Shown one piece after another: positions 49,857 through 61,113 of a stretch of DNA of 64,000 nt (position 1 is the first letter of the stretch; every line of letters begins with the position of its first letter). The position numbers and the translations under genes are program-made. The notes beneath the pieces are model-generated. The model saw only the letters and a list, made by a program, of their open reading frames with translations, was not told the origin of the DNA and searched no databases. Source of the DNA: Neopestalotiopsis rosae (lineage: Eukaryota; Ascomycota; Sordariomycetes; Amphisphaeriales; Sporocadaceae); contig JALGAS010000005.1 of assembly GCA_023078685.1 (NCBI GenBank), positions 3,286,001 through 3,350,000 on the forward strand, given 5' to 3'.

Positions 49857-51073
49857 GTTTGTGAACTTTTTTGAGCCCTCAGAAGGCTTTAGTGTGTGAT
49901 GACTTTTCAGAATCTTCGGATCTGGGATGGTAAGTCTTGTTCTTAGATGCTCGCGACTCGTTCTCAACGAGCATATCACGATCAAAGTGAATAGACGTCA
50001 TATTCTCTCGAGATAGCCGGCGTCGGAGGGCGTGTCGGCAGTATTAGCCTTTTCCGGCAACACCTAATTAGTGATTACGATGCATATGCAGCCCATGTAC
50101 CCGGCTTTGACCTCGGTGGGTTTAGCACATCATCACAATTGACCATAACGAGAAACGACCAATAAAAGGGCACGTGCATATCTGCAACAGACCGTACTCG
50201 GCCAATGTTTGATTCTATTGGATGAAAGTCCATGCCTGTGATGACTGATCACTCTGGACGAGTGTCAGACGGAGCATCTTTGACAAGGGCGATGGACCAG
50301 TCGAGCCAGGCTCGAAAGAGGCGAGATTTTGGAAGGAATTATCGAAGATCAAATAAAGCGGAAGGAATGTTCTCCACCACGTGGCTGTTCATGTAGGATT
50401 TCGCTGAGCATGCATGCATAAATCGTCAGCTCAATTGCGTGCAGAGAGGCAAGGCGTGATTATGAGCGGCGGTGAGCTCTTCTTGGGCAAGACTTTGCGA
50501 GATCCGATCCAGCCCTATGAGGCTCATTTTCGAGAACGGAAGGATTTTTCAGATCTTCGGGCCGAGGAGCGGTTCAAAGAGTTTAAGCCCTGGTGATTCA
50601 AATGATGTTGTACCCTGTAGACGTTGTGATTGCCAGTTACGTGACCTGGCCAATCAGTCCATCAAGCAAGCATCTGAGTATGCTTGCAAAGTAATGTTGC
50701 CTACCTGAGTATGGGGCAACATAACGGAGTGGCCTTGATCAAAACCACGGACTTGGGCCCTAGATGGACACTGACGTGAGCAATGAAATGGATCACCGGG
50801 GCCTAGTTGATTGTGGCTCAGAATAAGTCAGTCGTAACACTCGTATCTTTGTAGAGGGAATCATGCAGTGATGCGGCGGTGGGTGACAGTCAGTCAGATT
50901 TCGGTCTTTCCTGAAGTTCTCGAATTCGCTGATATCCGTGAATTGGTGGCGCCTTCCGTCAGATGGATGGGCTGCTCTGTACCTTTAAAAAGACCTTCCT
51001 TGGCCTTGAAAGGCTCTCTTTCTAGGCTAGAAAAATCAAAAGAATTGAGCTTCGGCAATTTATCGCATTCAAA
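49857..51073. other. Intergenic region upstream of the ATP-grasp gene
   Basis: This is a divergent promoter between the MFS and ATP-grasp genes. A 60-codon frame at 50414-50596 (ends RFKEFKPW) has protein-like composition but no recognisable domain or splice partner. It is not called as a gene. Confidence 0.45.
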
Positions 51074-52375
51074 ATGAAGACACTTCAACTTGATACCACC
51101 TTGGCCGAGTTGTATCGCAACCATGGAATTAAGGGGCCCTTCATTGTTACAATGTACTGTGTCTTTGGACACCTCGACCTTCACCCAAGCTTTCCCAGGG
51201 AGTTGACTTTTCCCGAAGATGAGGAGCCAGTACCTTTCTCCGAGGACGAGGCCGAACAGGATCGCCTGAAGAGAATTATTCTAGGCCTCAAGCCGCTCCG
51301 TCGAGCTTTTGGAATTGGAAACATGGAAGTCATATTCTTTGAGCCAAATGCCACTGCTGCTGGTATGCAGCGTGCACTATCGCAGTTGGAGCCCAGCCAG
51401 CGACACAGACCACGCTTCTTGGATCTTGACAAGGGGAATCTTCCGCAACAATTGCTAGAAGCCACGAAAGACAAGAATTTGCTCTTTTGGAGACCACAGG
51501 GCTGGATGAAGGATCATGACTGCCTCATTGATCCCCAAGAAGGTTTCGATATCAACTCGAAAAAGTTCCTCATTACTTCTGGAATCAAGACACCAAGATC
51601 GATTATCGCGAATCTACAAGACATGGACCTGGACGATCCGAGCATCATCTTGAACGACCGACCACTCCCCTTTGTGCTGAAATTATGCCGTGCCGGCTGC
51701 GGCTTTGGAACATTTATCGTCACGGACGAAATAGGTCGCGCCAAGATGATGGACTCTATGAAAATTTACAAGACACGGGGCGTTACCGAGGTCCTTGTCT
51801 CAGACTATATCGATTTGGTACAAGATCTTGCTGTTCACTTTCTCATTGGAGCTGCCGATAGCGAGAGAAACCACGACAACCCTTTGATACTAGGCGTCAC
51901 GGTACAAAAGCTGACAGCAGACGGGAAATGGGTAGGCGGTCATATCGACTATAGCGCTCAAGGCCAGCTGCACGATCTGGTGCGTGAGACCGTCCGTGAC
52001 ACTGCAAGACGCATGCCACGTTCGTATGTGGGCTGGGCCGGGATTGATATCGTGGTCGATAGGCAGGGGCAGCAATGGGTGGTGGACCTCAACGCCAGGT
52101 TCACTGGTTCCATGCCCATATGCTTCATGTCGAATCACTTTTTGAAGAGGCGCAGTCTCCCTTTGGCACAGTTTGGTGCATTCGGATACGCTGGAAATGT
52201 GGATGTCATTTACGAGCGACTCAGACCACTACTGGATTTCGGCCAGGTTATTGTCACTGCGACGGCGGAGATTTACGAGGGCGACAACATGGCTGACATT
52301 GTTTGGGGAGGGAGAGATGCTGCGGATTTACACCGGGTCGAGCAGTGGATCAAGGAGAAATTGGCTGAGGTTTGA
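51074..52375 (+). CDS. ATP-grasp ligase-like protein
   Basis: Single exon, 433 aa. Central and C-terminal parts fit an ATP-grasp fold: PFVLKLCRAGCGFGTFIV (ATP-binding lysine strand and glycine loop), EVLVSDYIDLVQDLAVHF, and the metal-binding DLNARFTGS at about 338. The N-terminal 150 residues form a pre-ATP-grasp domain. Fungal homologs are annotated, as I recall, as solid-state-culture-specific ATP-grasp proteins. ATP-grasp enzymes join a carboxylate to an amine or thiol through an acyl phosphate, so it could form an amide or peptide bond on a small molecule. It has no biotin-carboxylase or glutathione-synthase features beyond the fold. It heads a run of tailoring-type genes. Start is the first in-frame ATG. 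Confidence 0.85.
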   Translation: MKTLQLDTTLAELYRNHGIKGPFIVTMYCVFGHLDLHPSFPRELTFPEDEEPVPFSEDEAEQDRLKRIILGLKPLRRAFGIGNMEVIFFEPNATAAGMQRALSQLEPSQRHRPRFLDLDKGNLPQQLLEATKDKNLLFWRPQGWMKDHDCLIDPQEGFDINSKKFLITSGIKTPRSIIANLQDMDLDDPSIILNDRPLPFVLKLCRAGCGFGTFIVTDEIGRAKMMDSMKIYKTRGVTEVLVSDYIDLVQDLAVHFLIGAADSERNHDNPLILGVTVQKLTADGKWVGGHIDYSAQGQLHDLVRETVRDTARRMPRSYVGWAGIDIVVDRQGQQWVVDLNARFTGSMPICFMSNHFLKRRSLPLAQFGAFGYAGNVDVIYERLRPLLDFGQVIVTATAEIYEGDNMADIVWGGRDAADLHRVEQWIKEKLAEV

Positions 52376-53093
52376 AATATAACTTTCAAATGATTGTGTT
52401 CTATAGCAACGATGAATTATAGATAGCAATGGCGCTTCGATTGTGTGATCCCATTATGGCCATAAATTTCCCGTATCTCTAGCATCTACATCAGACTTCG
52501 CGTAACGTGCCCCAGATAGAAAAAGAAGTTGTCTCTAAGCAAACATCCGAGACCCATGATAGCTTGTGGGTATAGTGAGATCCGTAAGAGTCATCGTGGA
52601 GTAGAGCTCGCTAAGCCAAGGCAGGGGCACCAAGGAGTTATGCGACTGACTTCATTTGATTCATACATCTTAAGAAATGCGGCTCTCGCAAAATTTGCTA
52701 AATGCTTACATGATTTTTTCCTTGGAGGGTAAGGTAACAGCGAATGTAACGGTAGACGACACACCCGTTGCTTACGCCTTACACCATCAGCTGAGCACTG
52801 CACCTCTGGGGCACGTAGCCTGGAGGCAAACACAGCCTTCGTAACAATTGGATCAAAACCTGTCGAATCATTCACTGGGGAGTGACGGTCGTGATTAGTG
52901 AATGCAAGAAGCTCCATTCAGGTCTGATGATGATGTTATCGTGTCGGTGAGACGGATTCAGACATTTCGTCATCATCCGTTGAAAATTATGTATATAAAT
53001 ACAGAAAATCGTGCTTTTCTGACAAATGCTGCTCAATATCTCCTCAATTATACCCGAAAATAGCTTCAACTTCATACTAACATTCAGGACAAA
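52376..53093. other. Intergenic region upstream of the GST gene
   Basis: This is the ATP-grasp 3' flank and GST promoter. A TATATAAATA element near 52992 lies about 100 bp ahead of the GST start and is a plausible TATA box. No gene was seen. Confidence 0.5.
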
Positions 53094-53956
53094 ATGAGTT
53101 CCTCGCAGAACAAATTGATTCTCTACAACAATGATACCTGCACATGTAGGTACTTTCTTGAGATTTATAAATCAAAGAGCATGGTAAAAATATTGAAATT
53201 GCTCCAGGGTCCAACCGAGCCAAAGTCGCACTCCTAGAGCTCGGCCTCGACTTTGAGGAGCGCCTCATCAACTGCGACGGGCCCCGCCCCGCCGAGTTCC
53301 TGGCCATCAACCCGCGGGGCCTGGTGCCGGTGCTCTTCTACAACGACGAAAAGGTCATCGAGTCGGCCATTGTGTGCCAGTTCCTGTGCGACGTGTTCCC
53401 CTCGCCGCTGTGCCCGCCCGCCGACACGGTCGCGGGCGCGCTCGGCCGGGCCCGCATCTCCTTTTTTACCGACGCCTACTGGAGCAAGTTCCACACGGTG
53501 CTCTTTCGGCTGTTTGAGGCTGCCTCCGAGGCCGAGACGGAGCAGATTGCTCTGGACGCCGTCGAGGGGCTCGTCCGGGAGGTTGAGCCGTTGCTGGTGG
53601 ATGCGGGTCCGTTTTTGGGTGGCAGTGAAAAGCTTACCCTGGCAGAGGTGAGAGAGAGAACATGATACCGACTCACCCAACGGCATCGTGAAAACTAACC
53701 CGCGTGTGCAAAATAGGTCGTTACTGGACCGTTCTTGATTCGCGCCATGGCCTTGTCAAGACATGGAGTGTACCCAAAGAGTCTCGTGAAGCTGATTGCT
53801 GAAAAGGCTCCCCATTTCCACAAGTGGGCCACTGCTGTTTGCTCACACCCTAGTCTGAACGCGGTATTCCATGAGGAGAACATTGTTGAGAGATCATGGA
53901 ACAAGAGAGATAGAATGAGAAAGGCAGCCGGCCTCGACGACTGGGTTAAGCGTTAA
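53094..53956 (+). CDS. Glutathione S-transferase
   Basis: Three exons: 53094-53145, 53208-53647 and 53717-53956, giving 243 aa; introns 62 and 69 nt. The first intron splits a Trp codon in CTWSNRAK. N-terminal thioredoxin-like domain (about 7-85): LILYNNDTCTWSNRAKVALLE with a candidate catalytic Ser/Cys turn, the cis-Pro in RGLVPVL, and the glutathione gamma-glutamyl site ES in KVIESAIV. The all-helical domain follows, ending GLDDWVKR. Such GSTs conjugate or reduce electrophiles with glutathione; in fungal clusters they often add sulfur or detoxify a reactive product. Exon 2 is very G+C-rich compared with exons 1 and 3. It lies between the ATP-grasp and esterase genes. Confidence 0.9.
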
Positions 53957-54096
53957 GTAGAACCAGGACTTGAGTTTTGTAGTCTTCAGGCATTTGATAG
54001 CAAAAAGTAGAAGGGATGGGGCAAAGAATACCAAAGATGTGGACGTGAATAAGGTTGTCTGATTAATGAGATACTCAAAAATGCATCCCGTCGTTA

Positions 54097-55416
54097 CTAT
54101 AATTCATTATTGTCCAACAGCCACGCGAATCCAGCCGATGTATTATCAATCGCCTTTCTTGCTGATTCGAGCATAGGAAACATTGACCAGAAGGCGTGAG
54201 GTAAACCAGGATATACAGTCAGCTTAGTGCGAACCCCATACTCTGTTCTCAAAACATGCTCGTACAACAGGCCCTCGTCTCGGAGAGGGTCGAGACCTAT
54301 GTGAGTTGGGTAATATCTTCAGCACAGTGACCGGTGAAGGAGTCAAGTAAGGTAGAAAACACGAATAATTGATTGGATAAGGGTAGAGAGGATGGTAAAG
54401 GGCTTATTGTTACTTACCGCAGACTTGAATATGCACAGGTGGTAATCCTGCGTGTCCTGTCGGCCAGTTGAAACAGTTGAAAAGTGGCGACGACGTATCA
54501 GGCTGATAATTGCCGACAAGGTAATTCATGGCCTTTTCATCGAGTCCTGGAGCAGACTCGTTCTGTACGTGGCTCAAATACTGAGCTTTATGCTTCTCTG
54601 GTACCGCATCCGGCGACAACACGGCAGGTATCGAGGCGGAGAGTCCAGTGATCGGGGGCTGCAGCTTCTCGTCGCGTGCTAGGAGGCTGCAAACGATTGC
54701 TAGATTGGCCCCGGCAGACTCGCCGTGGACTAGGAATCCTCGAGTAGGGTTGGCTCCTAGTTTCTCTGCATTTGCGGCCAGCTAGCCATGGTGTAAGTGA
54801 GTGTCTCTTCTCTTCAATTCGATCTAATCTCAATTTACCCATTTTAGAGAGTCCCAACAGTCATGTACAGGTGTTGGAAATGGGTGTTCGGGTGCAAGCC
54901 TGTACCCGACGCTCACGCACACCGCGCTGAATCGGTGGGCGGCATTTACACTTTGGAGTTCTCGGTCAGTGGCTGCCTGCTTGAAAGAACGTTCAAGCTA
55001 CGTGATATTACCAATGGACTTCTTCCTGTTCAGGCGCGCCCAAGCACCAACCTCCACCGTGATAAAAGACAACCAGCGGAACACCTGCTTCTGAAATTGA
55101 TTCTGGCTGGTATAATACAGCAGAGATATTCACGCCGTCTCTCACAGGTATTTCGATGTGGCTCTTTCTGACGCCAGCCAATGATTCGGCTACATTGACT
55201 CCTGGATAGCTAGTCCGCTCGTCAGGTTTCGGCTGCATGGATCTGACGACAGATATCGGTATTGAGGGATCCTCAATGCTAGGAAATGGGCCAATTGCAT
55301 TGTACAACTATTGATTGTGTAAGCTCAGGTATGGCACAGGATATCAAAATACGCAGACGTACATTTTGGAATTCTAAATCGGGCGTGGAGAGATCTGACC
55401 AGCAAGAGGCTTCCAT
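54097..55416 (-). CDS. Alpha/beta hydrolase, hormone-sensitive-lipase-type esterase
   Basis: Five exons: 55416-55363, 55307-55012, 54926-54839, 54781-54418 and 54296-54097, giving 333 aa. Introns are 55, 85, 57 and 121 nt, and every junction is in phase. Motifs: oxyanion HGGGW at about 101-105, nucleophile GESAG with Ser168, an Asp in GLDPLRDEG near 270, and His301 in GLPHAFW. The intermediate [17 protein letters not shown] is diagnostic of the HSL group. No signal peptide is seen, so it is probably intracellular. These enzymes cleave small esters or lactones. It diverges from the Zn(II)2Cys6 regulator gene across 655 bp, which suggests shared control. The multi-intron structure explains why no single long frame is visible. 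Confidence 0.88.
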
Positions 55417-56071
55417 CTTGCAAAGTGAATAAGTGGACGGGTTTCAGTCTTCATTTCCCAGTTCGGTTTCGCGGAACTGTTGCTTCTTGTACTCCATGGG
55501 GACATTCACTGTGTTGACCTGGAAAGTACGCAATGATGGTTATTGTCAACCTGCACAGGTAATCTAGTGGGGTCGTCTCTTGCCCAAAGGGGGTCGATTA
55601 CTACAAGGTAGCTAGGTAGGTACACTGGATGAATGCCTAGCTAATCCTTTGAATGCAATTGGCCCTCCAGAAATGCGATGGACCTTGCGACTATGATACT
55701 CGTCATCCTTTGGGCAAGGTGGATCGAGATACACAGCTTGTCTCAGGTACATAGTTATCATGCGCCTTCATAGCCATTTCCAATAATTTCGACTGGATAG
55801 TTGCTGGCCCAGTTTGACTTCTGTTTCCCTTTACTACAGACAAGACTATTGGGAGTGACTTTCGTAGTCGTATTCTGTGTTCCATTTGACTCAACTACAT
55901 ACCTACCTAACATAAATTAGCTGGAGTGGATGTGGGGGAACAGACCCGCCAAGCCTCCGCGGCTTCCACGGCTTCCGCGGTCACCATATAAGCTTTTGAG
56001 CTGCCCCTGACTCCCTGCCACACGATTGACCGCGATTGATCCGTATTGTCTAGATGGGATGCGATACATCA
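55417..56071. promoter_or_regulatory. Divergent promoter between esterase and Zn(II)2Cys6 regulator genes
   Basis: This is a 655-bp shared upstream region. It holds two CCGCGG palindromes in a short direct repeat (55955-55982) followed at once by CATATAAG, a likely TATA element, about 85 bp before the regulator start. Inverted CGG half-sites are the usual targets of Zn(II)2Cys6 factors, so feedback control is plausible. Confidence 0.55.
55973..55982 (+). promoter_or_regulatory. Candidate regulator binding site TTCCGCGGTC (regulator promoter)
   Basis: TTCCGCGGTC contains the palindrome CCGCGG. The related CTCCGCGG lies at 55955-55962. The same ten bases recur at 58794-58803 ahead of the P450 gene. 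Confidence 0.45.
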
Positions 56072-58320
56072 ATGTCCTCAAGCAAAAGACGTACCTACCT
56101 CGTCAACGGCAAAGATGAATGTTGTTCCCAGAGCAGTACAAACGCCCCTTTGTCCCGGACCGCTATGCCATTTGCGTTAACATGACAAGTGCCACAACTG
56201 CCGGCTACGAAAGGTACAGTAATTTTCACGCCCGGAACGCGCGGTGGTCGACTCTAACCAAGATCCTACAAGGTCCGATGCGATCGTAGGTCGCCCTGTT
56301 CCAATTGCGTCTCGTCGCGCCTCGCTTGTCAGTCCACTACGAGACCTACAACTGCCCGTCCAGCCCCATCGGCGGATCACGAAAGGTAGTTATGCCCGGT
56401 CTTCGTGTCCTAGAGTATGTTTCTGTTAACCTACTTGCTGTCTAGCAATGAACTGCTTGATTCCCTGCACCGGCGATTGTGCGCTGTAGAAGAAAGTATA
56501 CGGCGTGGAGCAGTGGCACAGAATTCACCTAGGCAGAGCGAAATACACAAAGTACGACTAAACATCCAGGATAATATCGGCAGCCCACAAAACCTGGATC
56601 AAAATCAACAAAGCCCCGCTGAGAGCATCTTGTCAATCGAAGAGCAGACGAAACGAGCAAGCCAAGCCTCGGAGCTGACCTCTATCAATGTTGCCGGAGC
56701 ACCACATGTGACGGAGGAGCTCGCGGCCCTCCGGGCAATACTACGAGAGCGAGAGGGACCCATCAAGATCCCGTGCGACCAGTCTCCTAGTAGCTCGCAG
56801 GATCGCGGCTCTAACGTGGAGCTTCCGCCCTCTGAGTTTGCTATTCGTCTGCTTCGAACTTTTGCGAGTAGGTCACGACTCTTCTCTCTTCCAGCATCTT
56901 GCAGAGTTTCTGACAAGTCAGTAGCAAGGCAATCAATCTTGGCATTGTACCATCCTGTCGATGGCATCTCGCAGGTCGAGGAATTATGCAAGCGAATCTA
57001 CTTTCCCTTTGAAAGCCTCGCTGTCGACGAGATTACACTCTTCAACGGGTTCATGACGGTACTTTTGAGAGATGTGGTCGCTCAACCTCAAGAAACTATG
57101 TCCAATGACGAGACGGAAAAGTACTATGCGCTTTACCGAGCTAACTTTGAGCATGGGATCAAGTCGTACGATGTCATGCTTACACCAAGCTATCAACATA
57201 CCTTGGCGCTGTCCATTGCGGTTGGTCTAGCTAGTGATATTTGTCTCGAAGCAACAAGAACTAACCTTGCATAGATGGTCAACGCACAGATAGACGGTAA
57301 TGAAGTGCTCTTTGGAAAATTGGCATCGGCTGCCGCGCAGCACTGTCTTGCTCTTGGCTATCACCGTGAGCAAAAGATTACAAGAATGCCCCCGAAGGAA
57401 GCCGAAAGAGCGCGACGCCTATTCTGGCACATCTATATATTTGACAAGAACCAATCCTTGCGACTTGGGAGAGCACCAGTCATACAAGATTTCGATATAG
57501 ACGTCAAACGTCCGGAGCATTCCGAGATCCGCGGTCTACGGCCGTGGTCAGAAGTATACACGTACATGATAGAGTTCTCGAGTCTACAAGCACGGATCTA
57601 TCAATTGCTCTACTCACCCTCTGCCTTCAATCTGGATCCCATAGAACGGCAAGATATAGTGTCTAAACTCTCAGCAAAGTTGACCCAGTGGTATAGCGGC
57701 TGGTGCAAAATAGACGGCTCGGCGGCTTCGCGCAAGGAGGTGTTTGATATCACCTTTCTGCCAATGAGTGTCATTTATCATTCTGTTCTCACTTTGCTCC
57801 TCCGTGGAGCTAATGCCTCAAATGCGGCTTCTGATATTACACCAGCATGTTTTGAGGCGGCACGTTCTGGCTTACAAGCGCATCTGGCATGTTATCAGGA
57901 TTTTGCGTCTGCTGGAAGAATGGCTCTTTCGTTTTACTCTTCTTGGTCAGTAGAAAAAATTAATCTATCTGAAAGGCTCACCTTACACATTCTAGGATAT
58001 TGCTATTTTCATCATTTACGCCATTCATCATAACCTTTTCACACTGCATCGGATATTCAGATCGAAGCGACCTCGAATTGCTCAAGACTGTGCTAGATAC
58101 TTTGACGCATATTCGATCGATCTCCCCATCCGCCGAGAAGCAATATGATCTCTTCCAAGCCTTGCATCGCATCGCAGAGGCATTTACAAAGGATTGCGTG
58201 CCTAGGTCTGAACAAGAAGGAATCATTTCGTCATACACGAATCTCTTAGCATTTCCTGTACAAGATTCTATTCCAAATAGTTGGGACTATCTGGATACCG
58301 ATTGGCTGCAACACATGTGA
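56072..58320 (+). CDS. Zn(II)2Cys6 transcription factor
   Basis: Probable exons: 56072-56101, 56190-56213, 56273-56385, 56446-57220, 57275-57945 and 57996-58320, about 645 aa. The zinc cluster is complete only after splicing: C-x2-C-x6-C-x5-C-x2-C-x6-C at about residues 11-37, with the intron 56214-56272 between Lys18 and Val19, a common place. A coiled-coil-like LLDSLHRRLCAVEESIRRG follows. The fungal-specific TF domain spans about 200-450, including RARRLFWHIYIFDKNQSLRLG in exon 5 (57275-57945). An in-frame TAG at 57272 is removed by a 54-nt intron with a GTTGGT donor and ACTAAC branch. The first exon is uncertain: an in-frame TAA stands just ahead of the cluster, and the phase-0 donor GTCAAC is weak. 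It probably controls the neighbouring metabolic genes. Confidence 0.82.
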
Positions 58321-59050
58321 GCTACGCTTGCCTGGAGACATATCGTAATCATGTTCGAGTTGCGTACAATAGACTAGATCAACCTCTGCTACTCACTATT
58401 ACATAACCCAAGTCAAGGTGACAGTGAACGAGCAGCTACACGGGAATGGCAGTCTTAATTCGATTGAATTGCTAAAGGAGATACTGGAGAGCTGTTGAGG
58501 GACCCCAAATCCAGTGACCTGCAGTGGATAGTATCAATGACAATGCAAGTTGAGAAGACTACACTGGGACATCCGCAGGGCTCAGCCGGCGTGGTACTTC
58601 TGCGGGTTTCACTGCGCCCCGATACTCCGACCTTGCGGGCCCGATGTTTGAAATGCCGCTGTACAGGCAGAGCTACCAGCTTATATGAGCATAAGAAATG
58701 GCGGGCTAGTTTCAAACAATGTACATCCCGGTATTGTCAATCTCTTTCTCGCCTCGTTTTCAGCGGATAGCTCTTGACACAAGACTGTCCACGGGTTCCG
58801 CGGTCCTTTCAGAGCCGGCAGAGCTCATGTCGATCACCACGACGGCATTAGCAAAGTGATCTGTACTATACACTGTATCAATCAAAATCGTTCCTTACAT
58901 ATAAAAAGTTCTCTGATAAGTCAAAAAATGTATTTAAGGTGAGAAAATGTCGAGAAACCTGACCAGATCGTTCAAAACGGTTTGTTCATGTGTGATCACA
59001 CAAGCACCTACAAGAAGTCGAGCTTTCATGACATCACCCTTTGATAAATA
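58321..59050. promoter_or_regulatory. Upstream region of the P450 gene
   Basis: This is 0.73 kb between regulator and P450 genes. It holds TTCCGCGGTC at 58794-58803, shared with the regulator promoter, about 250 bp ahead of the P450 start. An ATATAAAAAG element near 58899 could be a TATA box. Confidence 0.5.
58794..58803 (+). promoter_or_regulatory. Candidate regulator binding site TTCCGCGGTC (P450 promoter)
   Basis: Ten bases identical to those at 55973-55982, in the same orientation relative to the downstream gene. The palindromic core CCGCGG is suited to a dimeric zinc-cluster protein. Confidence 0.45.
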
Positions 59051-60832
59051 ATGGAATACGGAAACTATATCTTAGACAATGGGGGTCTAACGGCGAAGTT
59101 GACTTCAGTCCTGTGCATCATTGCATCCATTTTGGCTGTATTGATTTTTCGTCGGATCGAAACTTCCAGCATTCCACTACTCAATCCAAGAAAATCCTTG
59201 CAAACGTCCGACAAGCAAGCCAAGACCGAATTCGTACGGAACGCGGGCCAACTGCTTCGCACTTGGTTCAAGACCAACCCAGATAAACCCGCCCGGCTGA
59301 TTGGAGATGTCGGCAACGTGATTGTACTGCCTCCGCACCTGGCTCAAGAGATTCGCAATGACAAGCGGCTCGATTTTGCGAAATGGACATACAAGGTGCA
59401 TTCATAATGTTGCTGGTCTGAATATAACAAGCTAATTCTCTACCAGTCATTCCATGCACATCTGCCTGGATTTGATGGCTTCCGAGAGGGCGTCGGAGGC
59501 AAGAACCTGGCCCAAATTGTCATTACAAAAGATTTGACAAAACTATTGAGTATGGCTTGTTTTGTTTTGTATTCAAGGACAAAATAACTGATCCGTACTA
59601 GACAAGATCACGAAACCTCTCGCGGAAGAGACAATCTTATCTCTGGAGAAATACTTCACAAAGGAGACTGGCAAGTAACACAAGCTCTACAGACTCGGCC
59701 ATTTGCTCACGGAAACAAAAACAGAATGGCATACTGTACCGATGAAGGAGGTGGTACTCCGCATCGTGGCCCAAGTCTCGTCCCGAGCCTTCCTTGGCAC
59801 CGAGCTCTGCCGCCACGAAGGCTGGCTTCGCATCACGCGCGAATACACCGTCAACGGCTTCGAGGCTGCCGAAGAGCTGCGCATGTGGCCGTCGTGGCTA
59901 CGACCTGCGGTGCACTGGTTCCTGCCCAAGTGTCGCAGCCTCCGGGCGCAGGTCAAGGAGGCCCGCCAGATCATCAACACCACCCTGCAGCAGCGGCGGC
60001 AACTGAAGGAACAGTGTGAGAAGAACCAAGAGGCGCCCGGCTTCGACGATGCCATTGAGTGGATTGAGCAGGCGGCCAAGGGTGTCGCGTACGATCCGAC
60101 TGCCATACAATTGGCGCTGTCGCTCGCGGCCATTCACACTACGACAGACCTGCTCTGTCAGGCGCTCACAAGGATTGCTCAGAATCCAGACATACTCGCG
60201 CCCCTGAGAGAGGAGGTTACATCCAACCTGCGGGAGTCGGGTTGGCAAAAGAGTTCACTGTACAACATGAAGTTGTTGGACAGCGTGCTGAAGGAAAGTC
60301 AGCGCATGAAACCAACAGAAGTGGGTAAGTAATTGATGACCCCCCCTTTTGAAGTCAAGCAGTGAAACCCAATTTTGACAATTTTGAAAACATAGTTTCC
60401 GTGACACGCCTTGCGCTCGAGGAAGTTGAGCTCTCCGACGGCACCGTGATTCCCGCCAACAGCGGCCTGGCCGTCTCGGCGCACCGAATGTGGGATGAGA
60501 AAGTCCATGCGCACCCGGAGCAGTGGGATCCCTACCGGTTTTACCGGATGCGCGAAGAGCCGGGGAAACAGAATCTCGCCCAGCTCGTCTCCACGAGTCC
60601 CGATCATCTGGCGTTTGGCCACGGGCTCCACGCCTGTCCGGGACGCTTCTTTGCGTCGAACGAGCTGAAGATCTTGTTGATTGTCATTATTTTACAGTAC
60701 GACTGGGTATTGCCGGAAGGATCGAGTCCTCAAGTTTACGAACATGGTTTTACCTTGGCAGGTGATCCTTTCCTCGAGATGCGTATCAAATATCGTCCAC
60801 AGGATGTCGATCTGCTGAGTCTATCACAGTAG
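59051..60832 (+). CDS. Cytochrome P450 monooxygenase, ent-kaurene oxidase/LovA-like group
   Basis: Five exons: 59051-59395, 59447-59549, 59602-59670, 59725-60324 and 60396-60832, giving 517 aa. Introns are 51, 52, 54 and 71 nt; the third is GC..AG (GCAAGT donor). An N-terminal membrane helix (LTSVLCIIASILAVLIF) anchors it in the ER. Conserved parts: FAKWTYKSFHAHLPGFDG (C-helix region), EWHTVPMKEVVLRIVAQVSSRAFLG, I-helix AIHTTTDLL, K-helix ESQR (about 363-366) and the heme loop FGHGLHACPGR with Cys near 453. All residues needed for activity are present. The local motifs resemble fungal P450s that oxidise terpenes or polyketide decalins. The substrate is unknown. It faces the GMC gene tail to tail 281 bp away. 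Confidence 0.9.
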
Positions 60833-61113
60833 AACAGATACTGTCCGTTGCGGATCGTTTGGTTCGGTTGTAACGTATAGCTTTGCAACACGCCTCTTTT
60901 GTAAGTCGACAAAACAAACTCAATCTATTGATAAGCCCTTTCGTACAATCCCCTCCGCACGATGTAATCTAAGCAGAAGTTGAAAATATGAAATTCTTCT
61001 CCCGATGCAGCACTACTTATATCGCGCCAAGTGGATGGGACGTTGTATTACAGTGCAAAGTGATGTAAATTAGCCTCAAAATAATGCCATCTTTACCAAA
61101 TTAGTCTTCAATA

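Noticed and set aside
50414..50596. 60-codon frame upstream of the ATP-grasp gene
   Set aside because: Plausible composition, but no domain, splice continuation or promoter signal ties it to a gene.
57272..57274. In-frame TAG in the regulator gene, suggesting a pseudogene
   Set aside because: It is the end of a 54-nt intron with an ACTAAC branch; splicing keeps phase and restores a continuous TF domain.
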